Source of the DNA: Lysobacter sp. KIS68-7
GTDB taxonomy: Bacteria; Pseudomonadota; Gammaproteobacteria; Xanthomonadales; Xanthomonadaceae
Reading direction: 5' to 3'
Assembly: GCF_021284745.1 (NCBI RefSeq)
Contig: NZ_CP089925.1
Span: 1,611,001-1,675,000, forward strand
Length of the DNA stretch: 64,000 nucleotides
In this document: positions 20,964 through 33,202 of the stretch, piece after piece
Layout of the letters: each line of letters opens with the position of its first letter
How positions within the stretch are numbered: position 1 is the stretch's first letter
Notes under the pieces: generated by a model
Told to the model about the DNA's origin: nothing
The model's database searches: none
The model's input: the letters and a program-made list of their open reading frames with translations, nothing else
Program-made: the position numbers and the translations under genes

Positions 20964-21706
20964 CGGCGGATGCCCTTGAGCAGGTGGCCCGCGGTTTGCT
21001 GCGCACCGGCCGGATTGCGCAGGTCGCCGGTCTGGTCGACCAGCAGGTTGTGCCACACCACCTGGCCGGTGCGCAGGTCGACCAGCGAAGCCAGGCCGGT
21101 CTGCATGCCGCCGCCGATGTCGCCGCCGAGCAGCAGGAAGGCGATCACCCGCATCGCCGCACGCCCGCCGCTGGTGTAGCTGTCGCGGATGTAGGTGAAC
21201 AACGCGTAGTCGGCCCCCGTGGCCTCGCGCAGCGCGGCGACGCCTGGGCCGAGCGTCCAGTCGAACTTGCCGTGCTTGTTGCGCAGCGCGTTTCCGCGGC
21301 CGTAGTTGAGGATGCTGATCGAGACGGCCTGGTTCAGCAGCTGGAGCTGGCGCAACGGGTTCTCGGGGCCGGCGTCGTGGGGCAGGGTGAAGTCGGGGCG
21401 CAGCGCAATGCCCTGGGCGGCGAGCAACTGGCGGGCAGCGGCCGGGAATTCGCGACGCGCCGCGTCCGACCACTCCTTGCGGGGTTCTTCCATGCCGCCC
21501 ACGCCCACCGCGGAGAGCTCGATGTCCGGTTCCACGAGGACGATGGTCCCGGTGATCGGGACCGGGTGGCCCGCCGTGTCCTGCGCCTGGCGGACCTGCG
21601 TCGACATGCAGCCGCCCAGGGCCAGCAGTGACAGCAGCAGAGCGAGGATCCACCCCGGTGCGGGGTGGCGAACGGGTCCGGCGAATGACGTCCGCTGTGC
21701 TAGCAT
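20960..21706 (-). CDS. Lipoprotein, first gene of the M48 cluster
   Basis: 248 residues from the ATG at 21706. The hydrophobic stretch ends LALGGC, Cys33. The middle contains LNYGRGNALRNKHGKFDWTLGPG and YALFTYIRDSYTSGGRAAMRVIAFLL, and the end SLVDLRTGQVVWHNLL, which is reminiscent of outer-membrane assembly lipoproteins, but I cannot name the family. Its stop overlaps the start of the protease gene by 4 bases. The start codon lies inside a likely promoter of the divergent aminotransferase gene. Confidence 0.8.
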   Translation of the reverse strand: MLAQRTSFAGPVRHPAPGWILALLLSLLALGGCMSTQVRQAQDTAGHPVPITGTIVLVEPDIELSAVGVGGMEEPRKEWSDAARREFPAAARQLLAAQGIALRPDFTLPHDAGPENPLRQLQLLNQAVSISILNYGRGNALRNKHGKFDWTLGPGVAALREATGADYALFTYIRDSYTSGGRAAMRVIAFLLLGGDIGGGMQTGLASLVDLRTGQVVWHNLLVDQTGDLRNPAGAQQTAGHLLKGIRR

Positions 21707-21769
21707 TTCGTGCTTCCCCCGGCTGTCCGTGACAGCCCCGTCGAGCCCGTCCCCAGAGGTCTTTCCCCG

Positions 21770-22975
21770 ATGCCTGCTCTCGCCCGGCGCATGGGTCGCG
21801 CCAAGCCTAGCGCAATCATGTTGGTGGCCGAAAAGGCCAAGCGTCTCAAATCCGAAGGCCGCGACATCATCAGCTTTTCGATCGGCGTGCCGAACTTCCT
21901 CCCGGGAGACCACGTCTATGCGGCCGCCCGTGACGCACTGGCGAAAGACACCGGCCAGTACGGCAGCAACCGCGGCGCCGATGCGCTCCTGGACGCGTTC
22001 ATCAAGCACATGGAGCAGGTGGGCCTGAACGGCTACACAAGGAAGAACGTCGCCACCGGGATCGGCGCCAAGCACGTCATCTACAACCTCGCCGAAGCGC
22101 TGCTCGACGAAGGCGACACCATCTGCTTCGCGACGCCGTACTGGACCAGCTATTTCGACATCGCCGAAATCGCCGGCGCGAAGATCGACCTGCTGCCGTG
22201 CCCGGCCAGCCAGGACTACAAGATGAAGCCCGCGCAGCTCGACGCCGCGCTGGCGAAGAAGCCGAAGGTCTTCCTGTTCAACAACCCGTCCAACCCGACG
22301 GGCATGGTGTACACGAAGGAAGAAATCGCCGCGCTCGCCGACGTCGTCGCCAAGTACCCGGAGACCTGGGTCATCACCGACGACATCTACAACCGCATGG
22401 TGTTCGACGGCCTGGGCTACCACAACTTCGTGCATTCGCGCCCCGAACTGCGCGACCGCGTGATCTTCATCGATTCGCTGTCCAAGACCTACGGCATGCC
22501 CGGATGGCGCGTCGGCTTCATGGCCGGCCCGGAAGTCGTGGCGAATGCCGTGGCGACGATGAACTCCAACCACATCACCAATATCCCGGAAGTCGTGACC
22601 GCCGCGGCGATCGCTGCGCTCACGGGTCCGCAGGACGTGCCGGCCGCGAAGAACGCCGAGTTCCAGGCCAAGCGCGACCAAGTGCTGGCCGCGCTCGCGC
22701 AGATCCCGGGCATCGTGTGCCCGCGTCCGGAAGGCGCGTTCTACGTGTTCCCGGACGTCAGCGCCTTCTACGGCAAGACGCATGGCCCCACCGGCCTTGC
22801 GATCAACAACGACATCGACCTGTGCAACGCGCTGCTCGAAGCCAAGGGCGTGGCGTGCGTGCCGGGTTCGGCCTTCGGCGAACCGCGCGCGATGCGCATC
22901 AGCTACACGTGCCCGACGCCGCAGCTCGCGCCGGGCCTGGAACGCATCCAGCAGTTCTTCGCCGAACTGAAGTAA
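21770..22975 (+). CDS. Pyridoxal phosphate-dependent aminotransferase (aspartate type)
   Basis: 401 residues, class I/II fold, similar to aspartate aminotransferase of the bacterial I-gamma group. Lys239 in [16 protein letters not shown] is the PLP Schiff base, [11 protein letters not shown] contains the Asn/Pro motif and MRISYTCP the substrate Arg. Start [17 protein letters not shown] is typical. The extended -10 motif TGCTAGCAT at 21698-21706 is a possible promoter. mdh follows 40 bases later, so both enzymes of aspartate-oxaloacetate-malate exchange are neighbours. Confidence 0.92.
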   Translation: MPALARRMGRAKPSAIMLVAEKAKRLKSEGRDIISFSIGVPNFLPGDHVYAAARDALAKDTGQYGSNRGADALLDAFIKHMEQVGLNGYTRKNVATGIGAKHVIYNLAEALLDEGDTICFATPYWTSYFDIAEIAGAKIDLLPCPASQDYKMKPAQLDAALAKKPKVFLFNNPSNPTGMVYTKEEIAALADVVAKYPETWVITDDIYNRMVFDGLGYHNFVHSRPELRDRVIFIDSLSKTYGMPGWRVGFMAGPEVVANAVATMNSNHITNIPEVVTAAAIAALTGPQDVPAAKNAEFQAKRDQVLAALAQIPGIVCPRPEGAFYVFPDVSAFYGKTHGPTGLAINNDIDLCNALLEAKGVACVPGSAFGEPRAMRISYTCPTPQLAPGLERIQQFFAELK

Positions 22976-23015
22976 GCCACCTCTCCCTGTAATTCGTTTT
23001 GTCGGAGCAATCGCA

Positions 23016-23999
23016 ATGAAGCAACCCGTCCGTGTTGCCGTGACCGGCGCCGCCGGCCAGATCGGCTACGCCCTGCTGTTCCGCATCGCCTCCGGCGAAA
23101 TGCTCGGCAAGGACCAGCCCGTCATCCTGCAGATGCTGGAACTGCCGCTCGAGAAGGCCCAGGCCGCGCTCAAGGGCGTGATGATGGAACTCGAGGACTG
23201 CGCGTTCCCGCTGCTCGCCGGCATGGTCGGCACGGACGATCCGCGCGTCGCGTTCAAGGACGCCGACGTCGCCCTGCTCGTCGGCGCGCGTCCGCGCGGC
23301 CCGGGCATGGAGCGCAAGGACCTGCTGCTCGAGAACGCCAAGATCTTCACCGAGCAGGGCAAGGCGCTGAACGATGTCGCCTCGCGCAACGTGAAGGTGC
23401 TGGTCGTCGGCAACCCGGCGAACACCAACGCCTACATCGCGATGAAGTCCGCGCCGAACCTGCCGGCGAAGAACTTCACCGCCATGCTGCGCCTGGACCA
23501 CAACCGCGCGCTGTCGCAGCTGGCCATCAAGGCCGGCGTGCAGGTGGCCGACATCGACAAGCTGGTCGTGTGGGGCAACCACTCGCCCACGATGTATCCG
23601 GATTACCGCTTCGCCACCGCCAAGGGCGGCTCGCTGAAGGACAAGATCAACGACGCCGACTGGAACGCCAACGACTTCATCCCGAAGGTCGGCAAGCGCG
23701 GCGCGGCGATCATCGAAGCGCGCGGCCTGTCGTCGGCGGCGTCGGCTGCGAATGCGGCCATCGACCACGTGCGCGACTGGGTGCTCGGCAGCAACGGCAA
23801 GTGGGTGACGATGGGCATTCCGTCCGACGGCAGCTACGGCATTCCGAAGGACGTGCTCTACGGTTTCCCGGTGACCACCGAGAACGGCGAGTACACGATG
23901 ATCCGCGACCTGCCGATCGACGACTTCAGCCGCGAGCGGATGGACAAGACGCTGGCCGAGCTCGAGGAAGAGCGCGCCGGCGTGGCGCACCTGCTGTAA
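23016..23999 (+). CDS. mdh: Malate dehydrogenase
   Basis: 327 residues, NAD-dependent enzyme of the TCA cycle. The nucleotide motif is [19 protein letters not shown], the mobile loop Arg is in [14 protein letters not shown], and the catalytic His is in [13 protein letters not shown]. This is the cytosolic-type bacterial MDH family. GGAG at 23004-23007 is the ribosome binding site. A GCAA-capped hairpin follows the stop. Confidence 0.97.
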   Translation: MKQPVRVAVTGAAGQIGYALLFRIASGEMLGKDQPVILQMLELPLEKAQAALKGVMMELEDCAFPLLAGMVGTDDPRVAFKDADVALLVGARPRGPGMERKDLLLENAKIFTEQGKALNDVASRNVKVLVVGNPANTNAYIAMKSAPNLPAKNFTAMLRLDHNRALSQLAIKAGVQVADIDKLVVWGNHSPTMYPDYRFATAKGGSLKDKINDADWNANDFIPKVGKRGAAIIEARGLSSAASAANAAIDHVRDWVLGSNGKWVTMGIPSDGSYGIPKDVLYGFPVTTENGEYTMIRDLPIDDFSRERMDKTLAELEEERAGVAHLL

Positions 24000-24008
24000 G
24001 CGACTTAC

Positions 24009-24032
24009 CGAGGCGACCGCAAGGTCGCCTCG
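24009..24032 (+). other. GCAA-capped hairpin after mdh
   Basis: A perfect 10-bp stem (CGAGGCGACC with GGTCGCCTCG) closed by a GCAA tetraloop, 10 bases after mdh and 20 before prpB. There is no T-run, so it is more likely a 3'-end stabiliser or processing site than a full terminator. Confidence 0.6.
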
Positions 24033-24051
24033 TCACTTGTGGATGCATGAC

Positions 24052-24936
24052 ATGACGCACCTGACCGCTGGCGCGCGCTTCCGCAGCGCCGTCAAAGAAG
24101 AATCCCCGCTGCAGGTGATGGGCGCCATCACCGCGTACGCCGGCCTGATGGCCAAGCGCACGGGCTACAAGGCGCTGTATCTGTCCGGCGGCGGCGTGGC
24201 CGCCAATTCGCTCGGCATGCCCGACCTCGGCATCAGCACGATGGAAGACGTGCTGATCGATGCGCGCCGCATCGTGGATGCCGCGCAGATGCCGCTGCTC
24301 GTCGACATCGACACGGGCTGGGGCGGCGCCTTCAACATCGCGCGCGCGATCCGCAACTTCACCAACATCGGCGTCGCCGCCGTGCACATGGAAGACCAGG
24401 TCGGGCAGAAGCGCTGCGGCCATCGCCCGGGCAAGGAAGTGGTGACCAAGGACGAAATGGTCGACCGCGTGAAAGCCGCGGTGGACGCGCGCACGGACGA
24501 AAGCTTCGTGATCATGGCGCGCACCGACGCTGCCGCGGTGGAAGGCATCGATTCGGCGATCGACCGCGCCTGCGCGTACGTCGAAGCCGGCGCGGACATG
24601 ATCTTCCCCGAGGCGATGAAGACGCTCGAGGACTACAAGCGCTTCAAGGCCGCGGTGAAGGTGCCGATCCTGGCCAACCTCACCGAGTTCGGTTCGACGC
24701 CGTTCTTCACCACCGACGAGCTGCGCTCGGCCAACGTGGACATCGCGCTGTACTGCTGCGGTGCGTACCGCGCGATGAACAAGGGCGCGCTGCACTTCTA
24801 CGAAACCGTGCGCCGCGAAGGCACGCAGAAGAACATCATCGACACGCTGCAGACGCGCGCCGAGCTGTACGACTTCCTGGGTTACCACGCGTACGAGGAC
24901 AAGCTCGACGCGCTGTTCGCCAAGCCGGCCAAGTGA
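24052..24936 (+). CDS. prpB: Methylisocitrate lyase
   Basis: 294 residues. Cleaves 2-methylisocitrate to pyruvate and succinate, the last step of the methylcitrate cycle. The active-site Cys is residue 122 in [10 protein letters not shown]; its near identity in position with Escherichia coli PrpB (Cys123) supports [10 protein letters not shown] at 24052 over ATG 24043 or TTG 24037. [18 protein letters not shown] is characteristic. The stop overlaps the GTG start of the next gene. Confidence 0.94.
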   Translation: MTHLTAGARFRSAVKEESPLQVMGAITAYAGLMAKRTGYKALYLSGGGVAANSLGMPDLGISTMEDVLIDARRIVDAAQMPLLVDIDTGWGGAFNIARAIRNFTNIGVAAVHMEDQVGQKRCGHRPGKEVVTKDEMVDRVKAAVDARTDESFVIMARTDAAAVEGIDSAIDRACAYVEAGADMIFPEAMKTLEDYKRFKAAVKVPILANLTEFGSTPFFTTDELRSANVDIALYCCGAYRAMNKGALHFYETVRREGTQKNIIDTLQTRAELYDFLGYHAYEDKLDALFAKPAK

Positions 24937-25484
24937 GCGAAGCGCCCGCCACCCCGCATACCGACTGGGATCGCATCACTGCGATCTCGGCGGTGCTGAT
25001 CGGCCTGGTGGCCGTGGGCGTGGCGGCATACACCGCGGTCCTGCAGCGCGAGCAGATCCGCGCGCAGGTGTGGCCGCGCGTATTGCTCTACAACGCGGGC
25101 TCCCTGGGTGAGTTCCATATCGCCAACAAGGGCGTGGGCCCGGCGGTGATCCAGTCCGTGCGCGTCACCGTGGACGGCAAGCCGGTGCGCAACTGGGGCA
25201 AGGCGCTCACGCAGCTCGGCCTGAAGGATCCGGGGCAGAAGTACAGTTCGCTCTCCGGGATGGTGCTCTCGCCCGGCGACGACGTGCCGTACCTGCTGCC
25301 GAGCGACGCCAGCCAGTTCGTCGTGCTGCGCCACCACATGGGCGATCGCGTCAAGCTGATGCTGTGCTACTGCTCGGCGTTGAACGAATGCTGGTCCACG
25401 AGCAATTACAGCCAGTCCATGGACGATGTCCAACGGCCGGTCGATCGCTGCCCCGCAGCCGGTCCGACCGACTTCGAAAACTGA
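24933..25484 (+). CDS. Single-pass membrane protein between prpB and prpC
   Basis: 183 residues from GTG at 24933, overlapping prpB by 4 bases (GTGA). One membrane helix (about 17-38, [24 protein letters not shown]) is followed by a soluble domain with [34 protein letters not shown], a pattern like small immunoglobulin-like or signal-sensing domains, and two Cys in [12 protein letters not shown] do not recognise a named family. Its coupling to prpB and closeness to prpC suggest it is expressed with propionate catabolism. Confidence 0.8.
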   Translation: MSEAPATPHTDWDRITAISAVLIGLVAVGVAAYTAVLQREQIRAQVWPRVLLYNAGSLGEFHIANKGVGPAVIQSVRVTVDGKPVRNWGKALTQLGLKDPGQKYSSLSGMVLSPGDDVPYLLPSDASQFVVLRHHMGDRVKLMLCYCSALNECWSTSNYSQSMDDVQRPVDRCPAAGPTDFEN

Positions 25485-25507
25485 TGGATGCAAGACAGGA
25501 GCAAGAC

Positions 25508-26662
25508 ATGAGCGACAACACCCCGGCACCGGGCTTCAAGCCCAAGAAGTCCGTCGCGCTGAGCGGCACCGCTGCGGGCAACACCGCGCTGTGCACCGTC
25601 GGCCGCAGCGGCAACGACCTGCATTACCGTGGTTACGACATCCACGACCTGGCGACGAAGTCGACCTTCGAGGAAGTCGCGCACCTGCTCGTGCATGGCG
25701 TGCTGCCTACCGCCTCGCAGCTGAAGATGTACAAGACCAAGCTTGCGCGCCTGCGCGGCCTGCCGGCGATCGTGCAGGAAGCGCTCGAGCTCGTGCCCGC
25801 CAACGCCCACCCGATGGACGTGATGCGCACCGGCTGCTCGGTGCTCGGCACGGTGCTGCCGGAGCGCGAAGGCCATCCGGCCTCCGAAGCGCGTGACCTG
25901 GCCGACAAGCTCATCGCGAGCTTCGGTTCGATGCTGCTGTACTGGTGGCACTTCACGCGCAACGGCCGCCGCATCGACGTGGAGACCGACGACGACAACG
26001 TCGCCGCCCACTTCCTGCACCTGCTGCACGGCGAGCCGCCGTCGAAGCTGCACGCCGATGCGCTCGACAAGTCGCTCATCCTCTACGCCGAACACGAGTT
26101 CAACGCGTCCACCTTCACCGCGCGCGTGATCGCCGGCACCGGGTCGGACATGCATTCGTGCATCACCGGCGCGATCGGCGCGCTGCGCGGCCCGAAGCAT
26201 GGCGGCGCGAACGAAGTGGCGATGGACATCATCTCGCGCTACGACTCGGCCGATGAAGCCGAAGCCGACATCCGCGCGCGCGTGGAGCGCAAGGAAATCG
26301 TCATCGGCTTCGGCCACCCGGTCTACACCGTGGGCGACCCGCGCAATCCGATCATCAAGGAGATCTCGCGCAAGCTGTGCGCCGACGGCGGCAACCAGGT
26401 GCTGTTCGACGTGAGCGAGCGCATCGAGACGCTGATGTGGGACATGAAGAAGATGTTCCCGAACCTGGATTGGTACAGCGCCTCGGCCTACCACATGATG
26501 GGCATCCCGACGCCGATGTTCACGCCGCTGTTCGTCATCGCGCGCACCACCGGTTGGAGCGCGCACGTGATCGAGCAGCGCGAGGACGGCAAGATCATCC
26601 GCCCGAGCGCGAACTACATCGGGCCGGAAGATCGCGCCTACGTGCCGATCGAGAAGCGCTGA
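25508..26662 (+). CDS. prpC: 2-methylcitrate synthase
   Basis: 384 residues, citrate synthase fold, condensing propionyl-CoA with oxaloacetate. The frame is open upstream, but ATG 25508 has AGGAG at 25497-25501. Motifs: [12 protein letters not shown] and [13 protein letters not shown] (active His/Asp region), and [12 protein letters not shown] near the start. Placing it with prpB argues for 2-methylcitrate synthase rather than citrate synthase. A bidirectional terminator follows. Confidence 0.93.
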   Translation: MSDNTPAPGFKPKKSVALSGTAAGNTALCTVGRSGNDLHYRGYDIHDLATKSTFEEVAHLLVHGVLPTASQLKMYKTKLARLRGLPAIVQEALELVPANAHPMDVMRTGCSVLGTVLPEREGHPASEARDLADKLIASFGSMLLYWWHFTRNGRRIDVETDDDNVAAHFLHLLHGEPPSKLHADALDKSLILYAEHEFNASTFTARVIAGTGSDMHSCITGAIGALRGPKHGGANEVAMDIISRYDSADEAEADIRARVERKEIVIGFGHPVYTVGDPRNPIIKEISRKLCADGGNQVLFDVSERIETLMWDMKKMFPNLDWYSASAYHMMGIPTPMFTPLFVIARTTGWSAHVIEQREDGKIIRPSANYIGPEDRAYVPIEKR

Positions 26663-26677
26663 TCGCTTCGCCGATGC

Positions 26678-26710
26678 AAAAGGAAAGGCCGCGCACTGCG
26701 CGGCCTTTCT
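26678..26710. terminator. Bidirectional terminator, prpC/GST
   Basis: AAAGGCCGCGC (26684-26694) and GCGCGGCCTTT (26698-26708) form an 11-bp stem with loop ACT. The plus strand continues TTTCTTC; the minus strand continues with CCTTTTG. It separates the convergent prpC and GST genes. Confidence 0.88.
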
Positions 26711-27319
26711 TCATTTGAGGCCCTGGGCTTCGAGCGCCTTCCGGACACCGGGATCCGCTTCCATGCGATCGAAGAACGCATGCAGGTGGTCCAGTCCCTT
26801 GAGATCGACCTTCAGCGCCCTGGCCCAGCGCAGCACCACGAACAGGTACGGATCGACGATCGAACGCGTGCCCGTCACCCACTGCTTGCCGTCCAGCTGA
26901 CGGTCGATGCGCTCGAACAGCGTGCGCAACTGCACGCGCGTGTTCGCCTGCACGGTGTCGATGTCGTCCTGGTCGAGGAAGGCGACGCTGCCGAACCACA
27001 CCTTGAACAAAGGATGCACATCCGAGTTCACCAGCGAGAGCCACTGGTTCACGACGGCGCGTGACTCCGGCGTGCCGTCGCCGCCCAGTTTCGATTCCGG
27101 ATGCTTGTCGGCGAGGTAGTTCAGGATCGCGACGTTCTGGGTGAGGATCCAGTCGCCGATGATCAGCGCAGGCACCGCGCCCGCTGGATTGATCGCGAGG
27201 TAGGCCGGTTGCTTGCGCTCTTCGCGCGAGACCAGTTGGGCGTCGAACGGTTCACCGATCCATTCGAGCGCGATGTGGTCGGCGAGCGCGCACGTGCCCG
27301 GCGTGTAATACAACTTCAT
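26711..27319 (-). CDS. Glutathione S-transferase family protein
   Basis: 202 residues, start MKLYYTPGTCALADHIALEWIG at 27319. The N-terminal thioredoxin fold ends at about residue 80 with PAGAVPALIIGDWILTQNVAILNYLAD, the glutathione-binding region; the C-terminal helical domain follows. The PGTCAL stretch places it with beta-class bacterial GSTs. Substrate unknown. Upstream on its side lies a small palindrome, CAACGA-A-TCGTTG (27389-27401), possibly an operator. Confidence 0.92.
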   Translation of the reverse strand: MKLYYTPGTCALADHIALEWIGEPFDAQLVSREERKQPAYLAINPAGAVPALIIGDWILTQNVAILNYLADKHPESKLGGDGTPESRAVVNQWLSLVNSDVHPLFKVWFGSVAFLDQDDIDTVQANTRVQLRTLFERIDRQLDGKQWVTGTRSIVDPYLFVVLRWARALKVDLKGLDHLHAFFDRMEADPGVRKALEAQGLK

Positions 27320-27406
27320 GCAGCGGCTCCTTTGCGTTGAAGCCGCGATGATCGGCGTGCGGGCGCCGAGCGACAACCGCGCCTGCTGCAACGAATCGTT
27401 GTCGGT

Positions 27407-27865
27407 TCAACCGTGGCGCGGGCGCAGCGACTGCACGCGATAGAAGGTGTGGTCGCCGATCGTGGCCACTTGATACGCGTTGCGCCACGAGGGGCTGGCG
27501 ATCGCGGATGCGGCGAAGTGGCTCGCGCCCGGCACGATCTCCTTGCGCTGGCCATCGGGCAGGGCCCAGTTGCGTTCGGCCTCCAGCGCGATGGTCACCG
27601 CCTGTGCCCACGCTTCGCCGCCGCGCAGGCGCGTGCCTGCTGGAACGAGAGTGGGGGCGAACTGTTTGCGCGCGGTGACCACCGAACACAGGTTGTCGCC
27701 CCACAGGCCGCTGTCGCGGCGACGCAGGGCGACTTCGGCGACCGCCTGCTGGCCGATCGCGGACTGGTCGCGCGATTCCAGGTAGACGGTCGTGCTCAGG
27801 CACAGCGAGTCTGCAGCCGGCTGCGGCAATACCTGCGACAGCCAGAGGATCCAGGCCAGCTTCAT
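27407..27865 (-). CDS. SleB/CwlJ-type cell wall hydrolase
   Basis: 152 residues. A short hydrophobic start (MKLAWILWLSQVLPQP) probably exports it. LCLSTTVYLESRDQSAIGQQAVAEVALRR matches the Hydrolase_2 (SleB) signature with the catalytic Glu at residue 30, and SHFAASAIASPSWRNA is the matching C-terminal block. The family are lytic transglycosylase-like enzymes acting on peptidoglycan. Role outside sporeformers is uncertain. Confidence 0.85.
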   Translation of the reverse strand: MKLAWILWLSQVLPQPAADSLCLSTTVYLESRDQSAIGQQAVAEVALRRRDSGLWGDNLCSVVTARKQFAPTLVPAGTRLRGGEAWAQAVTIALEAERNWALPDGQRKEIVPGASHFAASAIASPSWRNAYQVATIGDHTFYRVQSLRPRHG

Positions 27866-28103
27866 CGTCGGACTCCTTGCTCCGTTGCGCCGTCGGCCAA
27901 TGGATCGACCGGTGCGGCATGGCGTACTGGGGAGGGCGGCGGCTCTGTCGGCTGCCTTTGCCCGGGGCGCCCGCGAAGGGGCGCCGGGTGAAAAAGTGTG
28001 CGCACGGTAACGATCGGTTTCCCAACCGTTCCTGAACGGCTCGCGTAAGCTGCTGAGTTACTTGTGTTTTTTATGTGAATGCGCTACGGCCGGTGCCGGT
28101 GCC
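27866..28103 (-). other. Spacer between SleB-like and DUF1428 genes
   Basis: 238 bases without a convincing gene. Two small inverted repeats are visible, 27966-27985 (7-bp stem) and 28026-28039 (6-bp stem). The stretch ends in an AT-rich segment (about 28061-28075). A promoter for the SleB-like gene is likely somewhere here, but I cannot place it. Confidence 0.4.
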
Positions 28104-28463
28104 TCATTCCCACACCATCGGCTTGAAGCCGCCCCAGAACATGCGCTTGCCGTCGAAGGGCAGGTCCTTGGGATTCGTCATCATGGCGGCCAGTCGCGGG
28201 TCCTTCATGACCTGCTTGTTGATGCGATTCCGCGCGGCCTTCGTCTTGTAGATGATCCAGGAGAAGACCACGACCTCGCCGGTCTTGCGCTTCACGGCCT
28301 GCGGGAAACTGGTGACCTTGCCGGGTTGCACATCGTCTTCGACGCTCTCGACGATCTCGATGGCGCCGTATTCCTTCCATACGGCGGCGGCCTTCTTGGC
28401 CATCTTCTTGTAGGCCGCGAGCTTCGCTTTGGGCACGGGCAGGACATAGCCATCGATGTACAT
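28104..28463 (-). CDS. DUF1428 family protein
   Basis: 119 residues, starting MYIDGYVLPVPKAKLAAYKKMAKKAA and ending FDGKRMFWGGFKPMVWE, both typical of DUF1428, a small dimeric alpha-beta barrel family (YbaA-like) of unknown function. GGAGGTG just before the start (28464-28473 read on the minus strand) is a strong ribosome binding site. Confidence 0.93.
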   Translation of the reverse strand: MYIDGYVLPVPKAKLAAYKKMAKKAAAVWKEYGAIEIVESVEDDVQPGKVTSFPQAVKRKTGEVVVFSWIIYKTKAARNRINKQVMKDPRLAAMMTNPKDLPFDGKRMFWGGFKPMVWE

Positions 28464-28511
28464 GGAGCACCTCCGGGGCGGCTGGGACCGCCAACGGTGC
28501 GCTTGCAGGCG

Positions 28512-31432
<2,921 letters not shown>

Positions 31433-31484
31433 GCCCGCAAGATGCGCGCGCGGCGGCCGCGGACCAAGCTCGGCAGGCGCACAG

Positions 31485-31519
31485 GTGCGTTGCATTCGCG
31501 CAACGTCGACCGATGGTCG
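31485..31519. promoter_or_regulatory. Two palindromes between DODA-type gene and prpD
   Basis: CGTTGC-N6-GCAACG (31488-31505) and CGACC-GAT-GGTCG (31507-31519) lie side by side in the divergent intergenic region. They have the size of operators for dimeric regulators. No regulator is encoded next to them, so the assignment is only a suggestion. Confidence 0.35.
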
Positions 31520-31581
31520 GGACGTCCGCCTCGCCCCCGGTCTGGCAAAATGCGCGGCTTCCCTCCGCCATCGATGCCCGC

Positions 31582-33036
31582 ATGAGCCACCACGACGTCC
31601 GTTCCGCAGTCCGCCCGAACCCCGACCAGCCGATGGTCGACATCGCCAACTACGTCGTCGACTACAAGGTCGACTCCCAGGAGGCCTACGACACCGCGCG
31701 CTACATGCTGCTCGATTCGCTGGCGTGCGCGATGCTCGCGATGAAGTTCGAAGGCTGCGTGAAGCACCTCGGTCCGATCGTGCCGGGCGCGACCCTGCCG
31801 GGCGGCGCGCTCGTGCCGGGCACGTCCTGGGAACTCGACCCGGTCCAGGCCGCCTTCAACATCGGCACGCTCGTGCGCTGGCTCGACTTCAACGACACCT
31901 GGCTCGCCGCCGAATGGGGCCATCCGTCGGACAACCTCGGCGCGATCCTCGCCGTCGCCGATTGGATGAACCGCCAGGAATTGCGCGACGGCGGCAAGAA
32001 GCCGATCACCGTCCGCGACGTGCTGGGCTGGGCGATCAAGGCCCACGAAATCCAGGGCGTGTACGCGCTGCAGAACTCCTTCAACCGCGTCGGCCTGGAC
32101 CACGTGATCCTCGTCCGCCTGGCGTCCACTGCCGTGGCCACCGCAATGCTGGGCGGCACCAAGGACGAAATCGTCACCGCCGTTTCGCATTCGTGGATCG
32201 ACAACGGCGTGCTGCGCACCTACCGCCACGCGCCGAACACCGGCCCGCGCAAGAGCTGGGCCGCCGGCGACGCCTGCCGCCGCGCCGTGACGCACGCGCT
32301 GAACGCGGTGAACAAGAAGGTCGTGGGCTATCCGAGCGCGCTGAGCGCGAAGACCTGGGGCTTCTACGACGTGGCGTTCAAGGGCAAGGAGTTCCAGTTC
32401 GAGCGCCCCTTCGGCAGCTACGTGATGGAAAACGTCCTGTTCAAGATCTCCTTCCCGGCCGAATTCCACGCGCAAACCGCGGTGGAAGCCGCGATGCAGC
32501 TGCACACCCAGGTGAAGGCCCGCATCGGCGACATCGAGCGCATCGAGATCGAAACGCAGGAAGCCGGCGTCCGCATCATCGACAAGACCGGCCCGCTGGC
32601 CAACTACGCCGACCGCGACCACTGCATCCAGTACATGGTGGCCGTCCCGCTGATCTTCGGCCGACTCACCGCCGACGATTACAACGACGACGTCGCGGCC
32701 GACCCGCGCATCGACGCCCTGCGCGACAAGATGGTCGTGAAGGAAAACCCGCAGTTCACGAAGGACTACTTCGACGCCGAAAAGCGCTACATCGGCAACT
32801 CGGTGCAGGTGTTCTTCAAGGACGGCACGAGCACCGACAAGGTGTCCATCGATTTCCCGATCGGCCACCGCAAGCGCCGCGCCGAAGGCATCCCCGTGCT
32901 CATGGCGAAGTTCCAGTCGGCGATCCGGGCGCACCTCCCGGGCGCGCAGGCCGAGCGTCTCATGGCCCTGGCGAACAAGCCGGCCGACCTCGAAGCCATG
33001 CCCATCTCCGACTTCCTGAACCTTTACCGGGTATAA
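31582..33036 (+). CDS. prpD: 2-methylcitrate dehydratase
   Basis: 484 residues, MmgE/PrpD family, same length as Escherichia coli PrpD. The frame is open from 31513, but MSHHDVRSAVRPNPDQPMVDIANYVVDYKV at 31582 fits. RWLDFNDTWLAAEWGHPSDNLGAILAVADW and GVYALQNSFNRVGLDHVILVRLAST are PrpD motifs. It dehydrates 2-methylcitrate, the step between PrpC and the hydratase. It is about 5 kb from prpBC rather than in the same operon. Confidence 0.94.
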   Translation: MSHHDVRSAVRPNPDQPMVDIANYVVDYKVDSQEAYDTARYMLLDSLACAMLAMKFEGCVKHLGPIVPGATLPGGALVPGTSWELDPVQAAFNIGTLVRWLDFNDTWLAAEWGHPSDNLGAILAVADWMNRQELRDGGKKPITVRDVLGWAIKAHEIQGVYALQNSFNRVGLDHVILVRLASTAVATAMLGGTKDEIVTAVSHSWIDNGVLRTYRHAPNTGPRKSWAAGDACRRAVTHALNAVNKKVVGYPSALSAKTWGFYDVAFKGKEFQFERPFGSYVMENVLFKISFPAEFHAQTAVEAAMQLHTQVKARIGDIERIEIETQEAGVRIIDKTGPLANYADRDHCIQYMVAVPLIFGRLTADDYNDDVAADPRIDALRDKMVVKENPQFTKDYFDAEKRYIGNSVQVFFKDGTSTDKVSIDFPIGHRKRRAEGIPVLMAKFQSAIRAHLPGAQAERLMALANKPADLEAMPISDFLNLYRV

Positions 33037-33057
33037 AATCGTTCCGCCAAACGGGGG

Positions 33058-33086
33058 TTGGCACTCCCTAAACGTTATGCTAGCGT
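33058..33086 (+). promoter_or_regulatory. Candidate ompA promoter
   Basis: TTGGCA (33058-33063), 17 bases, then TAGCGT (33081-33086) with a TGC extension immediately before it (extended -10). Transcription would start near 33093, giving a leader of about 110 bases before ompA. Based on sequence resemblance only. Confidence 0.45.
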
Positions 33087-33202
33087 TAACAAGGCCTTCA
33101 TGCGGCCCGTCATAGGTTGAGCCTGAAGCCGTGTCGGACATGCGGCCGTCTGAACGAAATGAAAAAGCGTTAAGTTTCTTTACCCTGATCAAGGAGCTGA
33201 AC

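Noticed and set aside
31582-33036. Other MmgE/PrpD family functions, such as an itaconate-pathway decarboxylase
   Set aside because: Length and motifs fit PrpD, and prpB and prpC are close by.
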